A DNA stretch of 64,000 nt from an uncultured Collinsella sp. (GCA_905197665.1 CAJJZP010000007.1:48434-112433); one strand, 5' to 3'; numbered from the stretch's first letter, positions 18,787 to 27,332 are shown. The notes: generated by a model not told the origin, from the sequence alone. A program made the numbers and translations.

Positions 18787-20169
18787 TTAGCGGGCTGTCG
18801 CTTTGGCTTGCGTCAGACGGTAGGTGTGTGCCGGATGGCAGAGCAATACCGCCACGACCATAAAGAACGCCGTGGTGCCCAGGCTGATGGGGTAGACCAT
18901 CATGATGTTCGCAAAGGTGCGGAAGTGCGGGAACACGCAGAATACCCAGTAGAAGCGGATGCCGCAGACACAGATCATGGTGATGAGGGCGGGCATGAGC
19001 GAGATGCCAAAGCCGCGCAGGTAGCCGGACATATTCTCGTAGAACATGCTAAAGGCGTATGCCGGGAAGATCGAGCACACACGGATATAGCCGATCGAGA
19101 CGATGTTGGGGTCGCTGTTGAACAGCGCCAGGATCTCGCGCCCCAGACCGACGATGATGACGATGGTGGTGAGTGCGACGATACCGCCTTCGACCAGGCA
19201 GACCTTGAGCGTCTTGGTGCAGCGGTCGATCTGGCGAGCGCCGTGGTTTTGCCCCACAAAGGTGGTGCAGGCCTGGCTAAAGCTGTTGAGCAGGTTGTAG
19301 CACACGTACTCCAGGCTCATGGCAGCGCTGGATGCCGCCATGACCTCGGTGCCCAGGCTGTTGATGGCGGACTGGATGATGATGTTGGCGACGGCAAAGA
19401 CGGCGCTTTGGATGCCGGCGGGCAGGCCGATCTTGACGATGCGCTTGAGGGCGACGGGGTCGATAGCCAGATCGCGCAGGGTGACGCGGACGACGGAATC
19501 GGTCTTGAGCAGACGGATAAAGAGCGTGACTGCGCTGACGGTATAGGCGATGGCGGTGGCGATGGCGACACCCGCGACGCCCCAGTGGAGCACGGGGACA
19601 AAGATGAGGTCCAGGCCAATGTTGAGGACGGTGGACACGGCAAGCGCCTGCAGCGGCATGCGGGTGATGCCGACGGAGCGGAAGATTGCGGCCTCAAAGT
19701 TGTAGAGCAAGATTGAGGGCATGCTGAGCAAAAAGACGCGCAGGTAGAGCGATGCGAGCGGCATGGTTTCGTCAGGGACGTTGAGCGCGGCGAGCATGGG
19801 TTCGGCAAAGATCTCGCCCAGCGCGATGACGACAAAGCCCACGAGTGCCATCAGAATCGAGGTATGGACGGCGCGCTTGACCATGTTCTGATCGTTGCGG
19901 CCGATGGCGTTGGCGATGACCACATTTGAGCCAAGCGACATGCCGATAAACAGGTTGAGCATAAGACTGGTAAGCGGAACATTGGAGCCGACCGCCGCCA
20001 TGGCGAGGGTTCCCTGGTCGCCTGAGAAGTTACCGATGATGACCGTGGCGATGAGGTTCGATAGCTGCTCCAAGATGCTCGTGGCGGCCACGGGGAAGGC
20101 GAACAGGGGAATATTGCGCCACAGTGAGCCGGTGGTCATGTCAATGTGCTTAGATGCGGTGTCTGCCAT
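18787..20169 (-). CDS. MATE-family multidrug/metabolite exporter
   Basis: 460 residues with twelve predicted helices in two halves. The N-terminal LWRNIPLFAFPVAATSILEQL and the internal AIGRNDQNMVKRA and VGQNHGARQIDRC segments are typical of MATE Na+/H+-coupled antiporters (NorM/DinF type). Converges with the LysR gene. Drug specificity cannot be predicted. Confidence 0.9.
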   Translation of the reverse strand: MADTASKHIDMTTGSLWRNIPLFAFPVAATSILEQLSNLIATVIIGNFSGDQGTLAMAAVGSNVPLTSLMLNLFIGMSLGSNVVIANAIGRNDQNMVKRAVHTSILMALVGFVVIALGEIFAEPMLAALNVPDETMPLASLYLRVFLLSMPSILLYNFEAAIFRSVGITRMPLQALAVSTVLNIGLDLIFVPVLHWGVAGVAIATAIAYTVSAVTLFIRLLKTDSVVRVTLRDLAIDPVALKRIVKIGLPAGIQSAVFAVANIIIQSAINSLGTEVMAASSAAMSLEYVCYNLLNSFSQACTTFVGQNHGARQIDRCTKTLKVCLVEGGIVALTTIVIIVGLGREILALFNSDPNIVSIGYIRVCSIFPAYAFSMFYENMSGYLRGFGISLMPALITMICVCGIRFYWVFCVFPHFRTFANIMMVYPISLGTTAFFMVVAVLLCHPAHTYRLTQAKATAR

Positions 20170-20229
20170 ACGCTCTCAATCTCTAACATGCTCATTCGTG
20201 CTTATTTGCGCAGACGATGATACTCCTAA

Positions 20230-20303
20230 TCGACTAGTCGGCACTTAGGGACGTTCCTTTTCTGCCGGCAGTTGGGGACACTCCTTGTCTCCTCTATGAC
20301 TAG
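20230..20303. repeat. Degraded REP-like palindromic element
   Basis: Contains CGACTAGTCGG, AGGGACGTTCC, CTGCCGGCAG, TTGGGGACAC and a terminal ATGACTAG, echoing the 6738-6793 element in order but with a longer and imperfect centre. It lies in the divergent region between the MATE and rlmA-like genes. Confidence 0.5.
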
Positions 20304-20305
20304 GT

Positions 20306-20324
20306 GGGGGAGGCGTGCGACAAT
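20306..20324 (+). promoter_or_regulatory. Shared promoter-like motif ending in GACAAT
   Basis: GGGGGAGGCGTGCGACAAT differs at one base from 6805-6823. In both places it follows an ATGACTAG repeat end and precedes a plus-strand gene by about 40 bases. Confidence 0.35.
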
Positions 20325-20359
20325 GGTGGGCGTTGTGTTGTTCGCGCTAAGGAGTTGCC

Positions 20360-21172
20360 ATGTTGTTGTGTCCCGTTTGCCATGAGCCGTTGGTGGACGA
20401 CGAGCGCGGTGCTGTGTGCGCGGGCGGACATCGATTTGACCGTGCGCGCGAGGGCTATCTGTATCTGCTGCGCTCGTCCAAGAGCGGCGACTCCATGGGC
20501 GATCCCAAGTCGCAGGCGCGCAGTCGTCGCGACTTTCTTAACCGCGGCTACTACGCGCCGTTGCGCGATGCGATGGTCGAGCTGGTGCGCGAGCAGGTGT
20601 CTGGACGTGCGGCGTCTGCGAATGGCCCCATGACGCTGCTCGATATTTGCTGCGGCGAGGGCTACTACACCAGTGCCATGGGCGCGGTGCCGGGCGTGGA
20701 TGCTTACGGGTTCGACCTGGGAAAAGAGATGGTGCGTCTGGCCGCCAAGCGCGGCGATGCGACCTATTTCGTGGCCAATATGAAGGATATCCCCGTGGCC
20801 GATGGCGCCTTCGATATGGTGACCGAGCTTTTTGCCCCCTTTAACGAGCGCGAGTTTGCCCGCGTGCTGGCACCCGAGGGCTCGCTCTACACCGTGGTGC
20901 CGGGTGCGCGGCATCTGTTTGGGCTCAAGGAGGTGCTCTACGACACGCCGTATCTCAACGACGAGAAGTTGCCGCAGACAACCGAGCTCGAGTTGGTTGG
21001 CACGAAACGGGTGTCTGCGAACATTACGCTCCAGACGCAGGCCGATATTGAGGCGGTGTTTCAGATGACGCCGTACTACTACCGCACGCGCCCTGCCGAC
21101 AAAGAGCGCCTGGCAAACCTGGACACCCTTCAGACCGATATCGACTTCATCATCGCCGAGTACCGCCACTAA
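20360..21172 (+). CDS. RlmA-like 23S rRNA guanine-N1-methyltransferase
   Basis: 270 residues. An N-terminal zinc ribbon (Cys4, Cys7, Cys20, His24) is followed by GYLYLLRSS and GDPKSQARSRRDFLNRGYYAPLRD, characteristic of RlmA proteins. A SAM-binding Rossmann domain with LDICCGEGYYTS comes next. The family methylates G745 or G748 in helix 35 of 23S rRNA; the second type (TlrB) gives tylosin resistance. I cannot tell which base is targeted. AAGGAG precedes the ATG. The stop codon abuts a 35-bp palindromic repeat. Confidence 0.85.
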   Translation: MLLCPVCHEPLVDDERGAVCAGGHRFDRAREGYLYLLRSSKSGDSMGDPKSQARSRRDFLNRGYYAPLRDAMVELVREQVSGRAASANGPMTLLDICCGEGYYTSAMGAVPGVDAYGFDLGKEMVRLAAKRGDATYFVANMKDIPVADGAFDMVTELFAPFNEREFARVLAPEGSLYTVVPGARHLFGLKEVLYDTPYLNDEKLPQTTELELVGTKRVSANITLQTQADIEAVFQMTPYYYRTRPADKERLANLDTLQTDIDFIIAEYRH

Positions 21173-21206
21173 CCTACCAAAAAGGGACAGGTTTATTTTG
21201 GCAGGT
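21172..21206. repeat. 35-bp palindromic repeat, ACCTACC...GGCAGGT family
   Basis: Starts ACCTACCAAAAAGGGACAGG and ends TTATTTTGGCAGGT. The first base is the last base of the upstream TAA stop. Two related copies in inverted orientation lie at 45522-45623; the copy there also shares the adjoining TTTTATCTGGG. Confidence 0.75.
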
Positions 21207-21298
21207 TTTATCTGGGCAAATGTAAAGGGCCGACCGCGTTGCTGCGCGATCGGTCCTTGTTGGTTGCTTGGATGTAGGGGGCAGTGGAAGGAGGGAGT

Positions 21299-21700
21299 CT
21301 ACAGGCGGTCCTTGTTCTCGGCCTTAATGTCGTGTGCCTGCTGAATAAAGAACAGGTCGTACACCACGATGACAAAGGCGCCAAAGTTGATGGCGTCGCC
21401 GCCAAACGCGGGAAGCGTGAGCACGGCCTGCGCAATCGTGGCGATTGCGGCGACGATGCCGAGCTTAAACGCACCATCCACCTGCGAAGGCTTGTTGGCG
21501 CCCTTGATGCCCGCAACACCTGCGGCAAGATCGACAAGACCCTTGATGACAAGTACGGCCGCGGCGAGCATGGCATTCGATCCGTAGGTGGACTCGAGCT
21601 TGCCGGTCGCGATGCCGGCGATTCCAATGATGAGACTGGCGATGCCCAGAACAAAATAAATCAGGGCAAGGATTTTGAGTGTCTTGCGAGCGGCGCTCAT
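21299..21700 (-). CDS. Small four-helix membrane protein, unknown function
   Basis: 133 residues from the ATG at 21700 (AAGGA upstream); a longer in-frame reading has no ribosome site. It has four hydrophobic segments with Gly/Ala-rich helices (LGIASLIIGIAGIATGKL, AAAVLVIKGLVDLAAGVAGI) and a charged C-terminus ending KAENKDRL. It resembles small DUF308-like or Tim44-unrelated membrane proteins, but I do not recognise a specific family. It stands alone. Confidence 0.65.
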   Translation of the reverse strand: MSAARKTLKILALIYFVLGIASLIIGIAGIATGKLESTYGSNAMLAAAVLVIKGLVDLAAGVAGIKGANKPSQVDGAFKLGIVAAIATIAQAVLTLPAFGGDAINFGAFVIVVYDLFFIQQAHDIKAENKDRL

Positions 21701-21928
21701 AGCTGGTCCTTTCGATGCGGGCGCGGAGAATCTGTCGCACCCAGGTTGCGGCACATATCGTGAAGCACATTGTAGTTCAACGGGGCGATGCATGCGTTTG
21801 AAAGCGTTTCTTACCTGCACGGTCCAACCTTTCAAAAAGGAAAGCCGGACGTAAGCCAAATCGATGGCAGTTCAAGTGCGGCGCTGCGATGATGAGGCCA
21901 TAGCAAGGAGTTGGTCTAAGGAGGAGCC

Positions 21929-22072
21929 ATGATGTACGGAACAGGGCAGGCGCGCGAGCCGCGATCGTTGGGAAGGCGCATGAGCGATTCCGTGATCGCT
22001 GCCGTGTGCACGGGATTGATGGCGGTGCTTTGCATTGGGATGTTGTGGGCCATGTCGCATGTGGGACAATAG
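21929..22072 (+). CDS. 47-residue single-pass membrane protein
   Basis: MMYGTGQAREPRSLGRRMSD is followed by a hydrophobic helix (residues about 23-42) and ends SHVGQ. A near-consensus AAGGAGG lies seven bases before the ATG. Basic N-terminus and single helix predict an N-in membrane miniprotein. It precedes the rsmJ-like gene by 63 bases in the same direction. No homologue is recognised. Confidence 0.6.
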   Translation: MMYGTGQAREPRSLGRRMSDSVIAAVCTGLMAVLCIGMLWAMSHVGQ

Positions 22073-22135
22073 CGGACGATTGGGTGCCGACACATGCGGC
22101 GCTCACGTATCCGCTTTGCTTGCTAAGGAGTGCCC

Positions 22136-22840
22136 ATGGGCGTCGTCGATCCCTTTTCTGTTGCTCGGGCCGCGGGGCTTGAGCTGATCGGGAAGCCCGA
22201 GGGCCTCACGCTCACCGACGGTGCGATGGAGCTGCGCGCCGATTTTGTCCGCATGCTTCCACGGCTCAGGCAGGGCCGCCTGCAGCAAGAGCTGCTGGTT
22301 AAGGCTGCGCGCACAAAAGGCATCGAGCAGCCATGGGCGATTGACGCCACGGCAGGCTTTGGCGAGGATTCGCTGCTGCTGGCGGCAGCGGGCTTTACCG
22401 TCGATCTGTATGAACAGGACTGCGTGATCGCGGCGCTCCTCAAGGATGCCTTGGACCGCGCGGCGGATGATCCGGCGCTTGCGACTGCCGTGGCGCGTAT
22501 GCGTTTGCATGCGGGCGAGGACAGCATTGCCGGCCTTCGCCATACGGCTGAGCTGGTCGAGCGCGGTGAGCTCGCGGCTCCCGACGTGGTGTATCTGGAC
22601 CCCATGTTTCCCGAGCGCACCAAGAGCGCGGCGGTTAAAAAGAAGTTCCAGCTCTTGCACCATTTGGAGCAGCCGTGCGCCGATGAGGAGACGCTGGTCG
22701 AAGCTGCGCTTGCACCGCACCCGCGCAAGGTCGTTATCAAGCGGCCGGTGAAGGGGCCGCTGCTTGCCGGCGTTAAGCCGAGCTATCAGCTTGCGGGCAA
22801 GGCCGTCCGCTACGATGTTTTGGTGCCGCCGCGCCCGTAG
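22136..22840 (+). CDS. RsmJ-like 16S rRNA guanine-1516-N2-methyltransferase
   Basis: 234 residues from the ATG at 22136 (AAGGAG upstream; a GTG two codons earlier would overlap the ribosome site). The SAM site DATAGFGEDSLLLAA and the signature YLDPMFPERTKSAAVKKKF are diagnostic for the RsmJ family. It should modify 16S rRNA in the small subunit. Confidence 0.85.
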   Translation: MGVVDPFSVARAAGLELIGKPEGLTLTDGAMELRADFVRMLPRLRQGRLQQELLVKAARTKGIEQPWAIDATAGFGEDSLLLAAAGFTVDLYEQDCVIAALLKDALDRAADDPALATAVARMRLHAGEDSIAGLRHTAELVERGELAAPDVVYLDPMFPERTKSAAVKKKFQLLHHLEQPCADEETLVEAALAPHPRKVVIKRPVKGPLLAGVKPSYQLAGKAVRYDVLVPPRP

Positions 22841-22907
22841 TTTGCGTGCGATGGCCGGCGATGTGTCGGTGCCGCGCCGCTGCGTGAGTGTCGCGCCGAT
22901 GCGGCGC

Positions 22908-23204
22908 CTATTTCCAAGGGTGCGACGTCAGGTGCCACCCGCCGCAGTATTCACATTTGTAGCAGGCCAAGCCACGTCGTCCACGGTTTTCGCAGTCGGC
23001 CATAACGGCCTCGGCCTCGGCGCGTGTGTCGTAGCGGTTTTTGCGCTCGCACGACTTGTAGCGCCAAGCCTCATCGCGCTCGGCGTCCAGGGCATCGCGG
23101 CGCTCGTCCTCGCGCGCAAACAGGTCGCTCATATCGCCGCCGGTGGCAGCGCCCAAAAACTCGCTTTTGGCCTTTGACCAGGCGGCTCGCTTTTTGCTTC
23201 CCAT
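22908..23204 (-). CDS. Small charged protein with C-terminal zinc-ribbon-like motif
   Basis: 98 residues from the ATG at 23204 (AAGGAG four bases upstream). It is highly charged and probably helical in the first half, then has Cys residues in SCERKNRYDT and CYKCEYCGGWHLTSHP. The CxxC-x-C-like cluster plus GWHL resembles short zinc-binding proteins common in actinobacteria and phages. Function is unknown. It is divergent from the GNAT gene. Confidence 0.65.
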   Translation of the reverse strand: MGSKKRAAWSKAKSEFLGAATGGDMSDLFAREDERRDALDAERDEAWRYKSCERKNRYDTRAEAEAVMADCENRGRRGLACYKCEYCGGWHLTSHPWK

Positions 23205-23280
23205 CCGCTCCTTGCCCTTTCCAAACGCTGGTATCATTGCTCAATCAAAGTGATACCAATAAACGTGAGGTCGCCGCGTG

Positions 23281-23769
23281 ATGATCAGAAAAACCCTCGA
23301 GACCGACATTCCCGCCGTCATGGCTATCTATGATGCCGCCCGCGCCTTTATGCGCGCGCATGGCAACGCCACGCAGTGGCCCGAGGGCACGCCTTCGGCC
23401 GAGCAGTTGGCTGCCGATATCGCCGCTGGTGGCAGCTATGTGTGCGAAGTCGACGGTCGCGTGGTGGCGACGTTTGCCTTTTTGCCGGGCCCGGACGAGT
23501 GCTATGACGTCATCGAGGACGGTCAATGGCGCAGCGACACTCCGTACGCCGTGCTGCACCGCGTGGCATCCGACGGCACCGTGCACGGTATCGCGGCGGC
23601 GATGTTTGCCTTTGCCAAGGAATGCGCCGACCATCTGCGTATTGACACGCACGAGGACAACTTGCCCATGCAGGGCGCCATCGCCAAGGCGGGGTTCGAG
23701 CGTGTCGGTATCGTCTATGTGTCCGACGGCACGGCGCGTGTCGCGTTTGATTGGCTGCGCGAGGCGTAG
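23281..23769 (+). CDS. GNAT-family N-acetyltransferase
   Basis: 162 residues. Begins MIRKTLETDIPAVMAIYDAARAFM, typical of GNAT sequences, with the conserved NLPMQGAIAKAGFERVGI at the C-terminal strand. The acetyl-CoA loop (RVASDGTVHGIAAAMFAFA) diverges from the standard Q/RxxGxG/A. A GTG lies immediately before the ATG; GAGGT fits either. Substrate unknown. Confidence 0.8.
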   Translation: MIRKTLETDIPAVMAIYDAARAFMRAHGNATQWPEGTPSAEQLAADIAAGGSYVCEVDGRVVATFAFLPGPDECYDVIEDGQWRSDTPYAVLHRVASDGTVHGIAAAMFAFAKECADHLRIDTHEDNLPMQGAIAKAGFERVGIVYVSDGTARVAFDWLREA

Positions 23770-23802
23770 GAGCCAAGGCACGTATCATCACCCAGCTCAA
23801 AT

Positions 23803-23831
23803 AAAAAATGGCCCCGAGTGGGGCCATTTTT
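23803..23831. terminator. Bidirectional intrinsic terminator
   Basis: ATGGCCCC/GGGGCCAT stem with GAGT loop, six A before and five T after. It serves the GNAT gene on the plus strand and could end the candidate minus-strand RNA from 24000. Confidence 0.85.
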
Positions 23832-24001
23832 GGTAAAACGCGTCGTTGTGGGACTCGCATTGTTACCGCCCCAGATGAACCCGGGCAGACAAAAAGGGGA
23901 GGTGCCGGCTTTCGCAAGGCGCGAACCTACGAAAATCGCCGCGCGGCAACGCGGGGCGATGAGCTCGGTCGGGGGATAGGGCCCGCTTCGCCCACCGGCC
24001 C
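23803..24001 (-). ncRNA. Candidate structured small RNA, class unknown
   Basis: The 245 bases between GNAT and the TetM-like gene hold no ORF but are strongly structured on the minus strand. An apical stem ATCGCC...GGCGAT encloses CGCGTTGCCGCG. Outer GGTG/CACC and CGA-CC/GG-TTCG pairs give a rod-like fold with a C-rich internal bulge (CCCTATCCCCC). A TACAAT -10 sits at 24006-24011, and transcription could stop at TTTTT near 23890 or at the terminator at 23803, giving about 110 or 200 bases. The rod with a bulge recalls 6S RNA, but sequence match is too weak to assign. SRP, tmRNA and RNase P signatures are absent. Confidence 0.4.
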
Positions 24002-24005
24002 GTAA

Positions 24006-24032
24006 ATTGTATCATCCAGTGTGGAGCGTGAA
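24006..24032 (-). promoter_or_regulatory. Probable minus-strand promoter
   Basis: Read on the minus strand: TTCACG at 24032-24027 and extended -10 TGATACAAT at 24014-24006, with a 15-base spacer between the hexamers. Start would fall at the GGG at 24001-23999. Confidence 0.45.
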
Positions 24033-24075
24033 CGCCCGTTGCCGCGTGCGATGGGCTTGCAATAAGAGGAGAGCC

Positions 24076-26079
24076 ATGTCGAAGCAAGCGGTCGTTGGAA
24101 TCTTGGCGCATGTCGATGCCGGCAAGACCACGTTGGCCGAGGCCATACTGTTCAACGCGGGCCGCATTCGCAAGCGTGGCCGCGTGGACGATGGCGATTC
24201 GCATCTGGACACTAACACGATCGAGCGCGAGCGCGGCATCACGATTTTCTCGTCGCAGGCCGTGCTCGACCACGGCGATACCCACGTCATGCTCGTGGAT
24301 GCTCCCGGCCATGTCGATTTTTCTGCCGAGGCGGAGCGCACACTGCGTGCCCTGGACTACGCGATTCTGGTGGTGGGCGCCAACGATGGCGTGCAGGGGC
24401 ACACCGAAACCCTGTGGCGCCTGCTTGCACGCTATGACATCCCGACGTTCATCTTCATCAACAAGATCGATTTGGAGAATCCCGGCCGCGATGTTTTGCT
24501 GGCACAACTCGGGCAGCGTCTTTCCGAGGGCTGCCTGGATGCCAACGAGCTGCTGGCGGGCGGCGCCGTTCAGGAGGACGCTGCTGCGTTGGACGAAGCG
24601 GCGCTCGAGGAGTTTCTTGAAGCGGGTGAGCTTTCTGTCGCAACGCTGTCGCACATGGTTGCCGAGCGCAAGCTCTTTCCCTGCTTTGCCGGCTCGGCGC
24701 TCAAGGACCAAGGCGTTGACGAGCTACTGGATGGTATATGCGCGCTGATGCGTGAGCAGGCGTGGCTCCCGGAGTTTGCCGCGCGCGTCTATCGTGTCAG
24801 CCGCGGGGATCGTGGCGAGCGCTTGGCTTGGGTTAAAGTGACCGGCGGCACGCTGCGCGCAAAACTGATGATCAGCGGGCATTCCAGTGCCGAGGCGTGG
24901 GAACAGAAGGTCGATCAGGTGCGCATCTATAACGGCGAGAAGTATGAGCTTGCCCAAGAAGTTGCTGCTGGCAGTATTTGCGCCGTGACGGGTCTTGCGC
25001 ACGTTCGCCCAGGGGACGCCCTGGGCACGGAGCCCGCGGGCGATGCGCCCGTCATCGCTCCGGTCCTCACCTATACGGTGCTACCGGGCGAACACGATGT
25101 CCATGCGGTGTTTAAAGCGCTGACCGAGTTGGCGGACGAAGACCCCATGCTCGGCGTAAGCTGGAATACGCATCTTGAGCAGATTCACTTGCAGTTGATG
25201 GGAGCCGTGCAGCTCGAGGTCGTGCAGCGGGTGTTGGCCGATCGCTTTGGCCTTACGATTGAGTTTGAGTCCGGCGGCATTCTCTATAAGGAGACGATCT
25301 CGCAGCCGGTCGAGGGTGTGGGCCACTTTGAGCCACTGCGCCATTACGCCGAGGTGCACCTGCGCCTTGAGCCGCTGCCGGCGGGCTCAGGCGTGCAATT
25401 TGGTACCGCTACCTCGACTGACGAGCTCGATCTGAACTGGCAGCGCCTGGCGCTCACCAACGCCATGGAGCGCGATCACCTGGGCGTGTTGACCGGCTCG
25501 CCCATCACCGATGTGCGCATCACGCTTACGGGTGGCCGTGCACATGCCAAACACACCGAGGGCGGTGATTTTCGTCAGGCCACGTACCGCGCGATTCGTC
25601 AGGGTTTGATGCGGGCACGCGAGGCGGGTGCGGCGGTGCTGTTGGAGCCGTGGTACCACTTTGAGCTCGAGGTGCCGGGGGAGTGCGTGGGCAGGGCGCT
25701 TTCGGATGTCACGCGCATGGGCGCCGAGTACGAGCCGCCGGCGATGGCGGCCGACCGGGCGAAGCTTGTGGGTCGCGTGCCGGTATCCGAGGTGCAGGAT
25801 TACGCGCTGGAGGTGGCTGCCTACACGAGCGGCCGCGGGCATTTGTACCTTGAGTTCGCCGGTTATGCGGCTTGCCATGATGCCGAGCGCGTCATCGAGG
25901 CGGCCGCCTATGAGCCCGAGGCCGATCTGCCCAACACGCCCGATTCGGTCTTTTGCGCCCACGGCGCCGGCTATACGGTCAAATGGTACGACGTGCCCGC
26001 CGCGGCACACGTAAAGATCGATCCCGCCACCTTCCGCCCCTATCGCCCCGCCGACGCCGAGTTTTTCGGCCACATGTGA
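24076..26079 (+). CDS. TetM/EF-G-like ribosome-associated GTPase
   Basis: 667 residues from the ATG at 24076 (GAGGAGA upstream). G1 AHVDAGKTT, G2-region ERERGITIFSS, G3 DAPGHVDF and G4 NKID are present. Domains II-V follow, with QLMGAVQLEVVQRVL and GGILYKETI as in the TetM/TetO group, about 25 residues longer than TetM. Such chromosomal paralogues occur in many Firmicutes and Actinobacteria, often without tetracycline resistance. The final Met codon and TGA stop lie inside a 31-bp palindromic repeat, so the C-terminus may have been reset by its insertion. Confidence 0.85.
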   Translation: MSKQAVVGILAHVDAGKTTLAEAILFNAGRIRKRGRVDDGDSHLDTNTIERERGITIFSSQAVLDHGDTHVMLVDAPGHVDFSAEAERTLRALDYAILVVGANDGVQGHTETLWRLLARYDIPTFIFINKIDLENPGRDVLLAQLGQRLSEGCLDANELLAGGAVQEDAAALDEAALEEFLEAGELSVATLSHMVAERKLFPCFAGSALKDQGVDELLDGICALMREQAWLPEFAARVYRVSRGDRGERLAWVKVTGGTLRAKLMISGHSSAEAWEQKVDQVRIYNGEKYELAQEVAAGSICAVTGLAHVRPGDALGTEPAGDAPVIAPVLTYTVLPGEHDVHAVFKALTELADEDPMLGVSWNTHLEQIHLQLMGAVQLEVVQRVLADRFGLTIEFESGGILYKETISQPVEGVGHFEPLRHYAEVHLRLEPLPAGSGVQFGTATSTDELDLNWQRLALTNAMERDHLGVLTGSPITDVRITLTGGRAHAKHTEGGDFRQATYRAIRQGLMRAREAGAAVLLEPWYHFELEVPGECVGRALSDVTRMGAEYEPPAMAADRAKLVGRVPVSEVQDYALEVAAYTSGRGHLYLEFAGYAACHDAERVIEAAAYEPEADLPNTPDSVFCAHGAGYTVKWYDVPAAAHVKIDPATFRPYRPADAEFFGHM

Positions 26080-26104
26080 CAAAGGGACAGTCCCTTTGTC
26101 ACAT
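26074..26104. repeat. 31-bp palindrome, ATGTGAC family, copy 1
   Basis: Perfect arms ATGTGACAAAGGGAC and its complement around a single A at 26089. Bases 26074-26079 are the last codon and stop of the TetM-like gene. Confidence 0.9.
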
Positions 26105-26110
26105 TCAGTT

Positions 26111-26140
26111 GGTGTAACTCGGTATAAGTTGGTATAACTA
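26111..26140 (+). promoter_or_regulatory. Three tandem decamers upstream of the ATPase gene
   Basis: GGTGTAACTC, GGTATAAGTT and GGTATAACTA are head-to-tail at exact 10-base spacing. A homologous set occurs at 33696-33725. Sites on one helix face suggest cooperative protein binding or a promoter region, 33 bases before the ATPase start. Confidence 0.4.
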
Positions 26141-26172
26141 TTACCAGCCTTTGCCAATTCGAGGAGGCCGAC

Positions 26173-27285
26173 ATGAATCCAAATCCCTTTAAGCCAACGG
26201 CTGGTAAGCGGCCTCCGCTACTCATCGGTCGCGAGTCGGTCATCGAAGATTTTGAGGAAGGGCTCGATAACGGCGCCGGGGCGCCGGGCAGGCTCATGCT
26301 CATTACAGGAAACCGCGGCTGTGGCAAAACAGTTCTCCTGCGGGAGCTGCAACGTCTGGCCAGTGAGCGCGGATGGGCGGTTGTCTCCGATTCCGCTTCG
26401 CTTGGTTTATGCGACCGCTTGGCCGACGCACTCCGCTCGAATAAGCCCGTTGTGACGTCAATGGAGTTTGGCCCATCGTTTGGACGGATGTCGGTTGAGG
26501 CGGCGCGGGCAAAAGGCGAGACGTTGCGAGGGCTGGTCAACGAACGTCTCAAGAAACTCGGTCCAGGTAAGGGCATCCTGTTTGCGATTGACGAGGCTCA
26601 ATCGGCGTCTATTGAGGAGCTGGCGGCCCTTGCCGTTCTTTATCAGCAGGTGCTGGGAGATCAGGATGCCACGGGCTTGCCCGATAGCGACCAGCGCGGT
26701 CTTGCGCTGGTCTTTGCCGGCTTGCCCAGCATGGTTGACGATCTGCTCGAAGAGCCGAGCGTGACGTTTTTGCGACGTGCCCAGCAGCGTACGTTGGGGA
26801 CGATTTCTTTGCCCAAGGTGCGCGATTCGTATATCCAGACGGTCGAGTGTGCCGGTCTTTGCGTTGATGCGGGAACGGCGGACCTTGCAGCGCACAAGAG
26901 CATGGGGCATCCCTATATGGTTCAGCTGGTGGGATATTACATGTGGCGGTCTGCTGTCCGGCGTGGCTCGCAAGTCATTGAAAGGCGCGATGTCGAGGAT
27001 GGCCATGCGGATGCCGTCTCCGAGTTCTACGAAGCGGTTGACGCGCCTCTGTATTACGGACTGCGCACCCCACAGCGTCTCTTTATCGAGGCCATGGCGG
27101 TTGACGAGGACAAGCCGACGCGCATGGCGGATATCATTGAGCGCTGCGACCGTACCCAGAGCTGGGCGAGTAAATATCGCGCAAGCCTGATTCGCGAGCG
27201 CGTCATCGAGGCTGCCGGATACGGTCTCGTCCGGTTTACCGTGCCCATGCTGAGCAAGTACATTCGCGATTGCGTTTTAATGTGA
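26173..27285 (+). CDS. AAA-type ATP-binding protein
   Basis: 370 residues. Starts with a proline-rich leader and LIGRESVIEDFEEGL, then Walker A GNRGCGKT (residues 46-53) and Walker B ILFAIDEAQ. A C-terminal winged-helix-like region (about 280-365) follows with YRASLIRERVIEA. This is the plan of archaeal-type STAND-like ATPases (AAA_16/ATPase_2) frequent in Actinobacteria, whose roles are mostly unknown. GAGGAGG precedes the ATG. The last codon and stop (ATG TGA) are part of a second 31-bp palindrome. Confidence 0.8.
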   Translation: MNPNPFKPTAGKRPPLLIGRESVIEDFEEGLDNGAGAPGRLMLITGNRGCGKTVLLRELQRLASERGWAVVSDSASLGLCDRLADALRSNKPVVTSMEFGPSFGRMSVEAARAKGETLRGLVNERLKKLGPGKGILFAIDEAQSASIEELAALAVLYQQVLGDQDATGLPDSDQRGLALVFAGLPSMVDDLLEEPSVTFLRRAQQRTLGTISLPKVRDSYIQTVECAGLCVDAGTADLAAHKSMGHPYMVQLVGYYMWRSAVRRGSQVIERRDVEDGHADAVSEFYEAVDAPLYYGLRTPQRLFIEAMAVDEDKPTRMADIIERCDRTQSWASKYRASLIRERVIEAAGYGLVRFTVPMLSKYIRDCVLM

Positions 27286-27310
27286 CAAAGGGACTGTCCC
27301 TTTGTCACAT
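27280..27310. repeat. 31-bp palindrome, ATGTGAC family, copy 2
   Basis: Same arms as copy 1, centre T. Bases 27280-27285 encode the final Met and stop of the ATPase gene. Confidence 0.9.
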
Positions 27311-27332
27311 TCGATCAACAGGAAGGGGAGCG

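Noticed and set aside
23803..24001. SRP RNA, tmRNA or RNase P RNA
   Set aside because: The conserved SRP tip, the tmRNA ends and the RNase P core sequences are not present.
24076..26079. Acquired tetracycline-resistance gene tet(M)/(W)
   Set aside because: Composition matches the host, the protein is longer and diverged, and there is no conjugative element nearby; the housekeeping-paralogue explanation is better.
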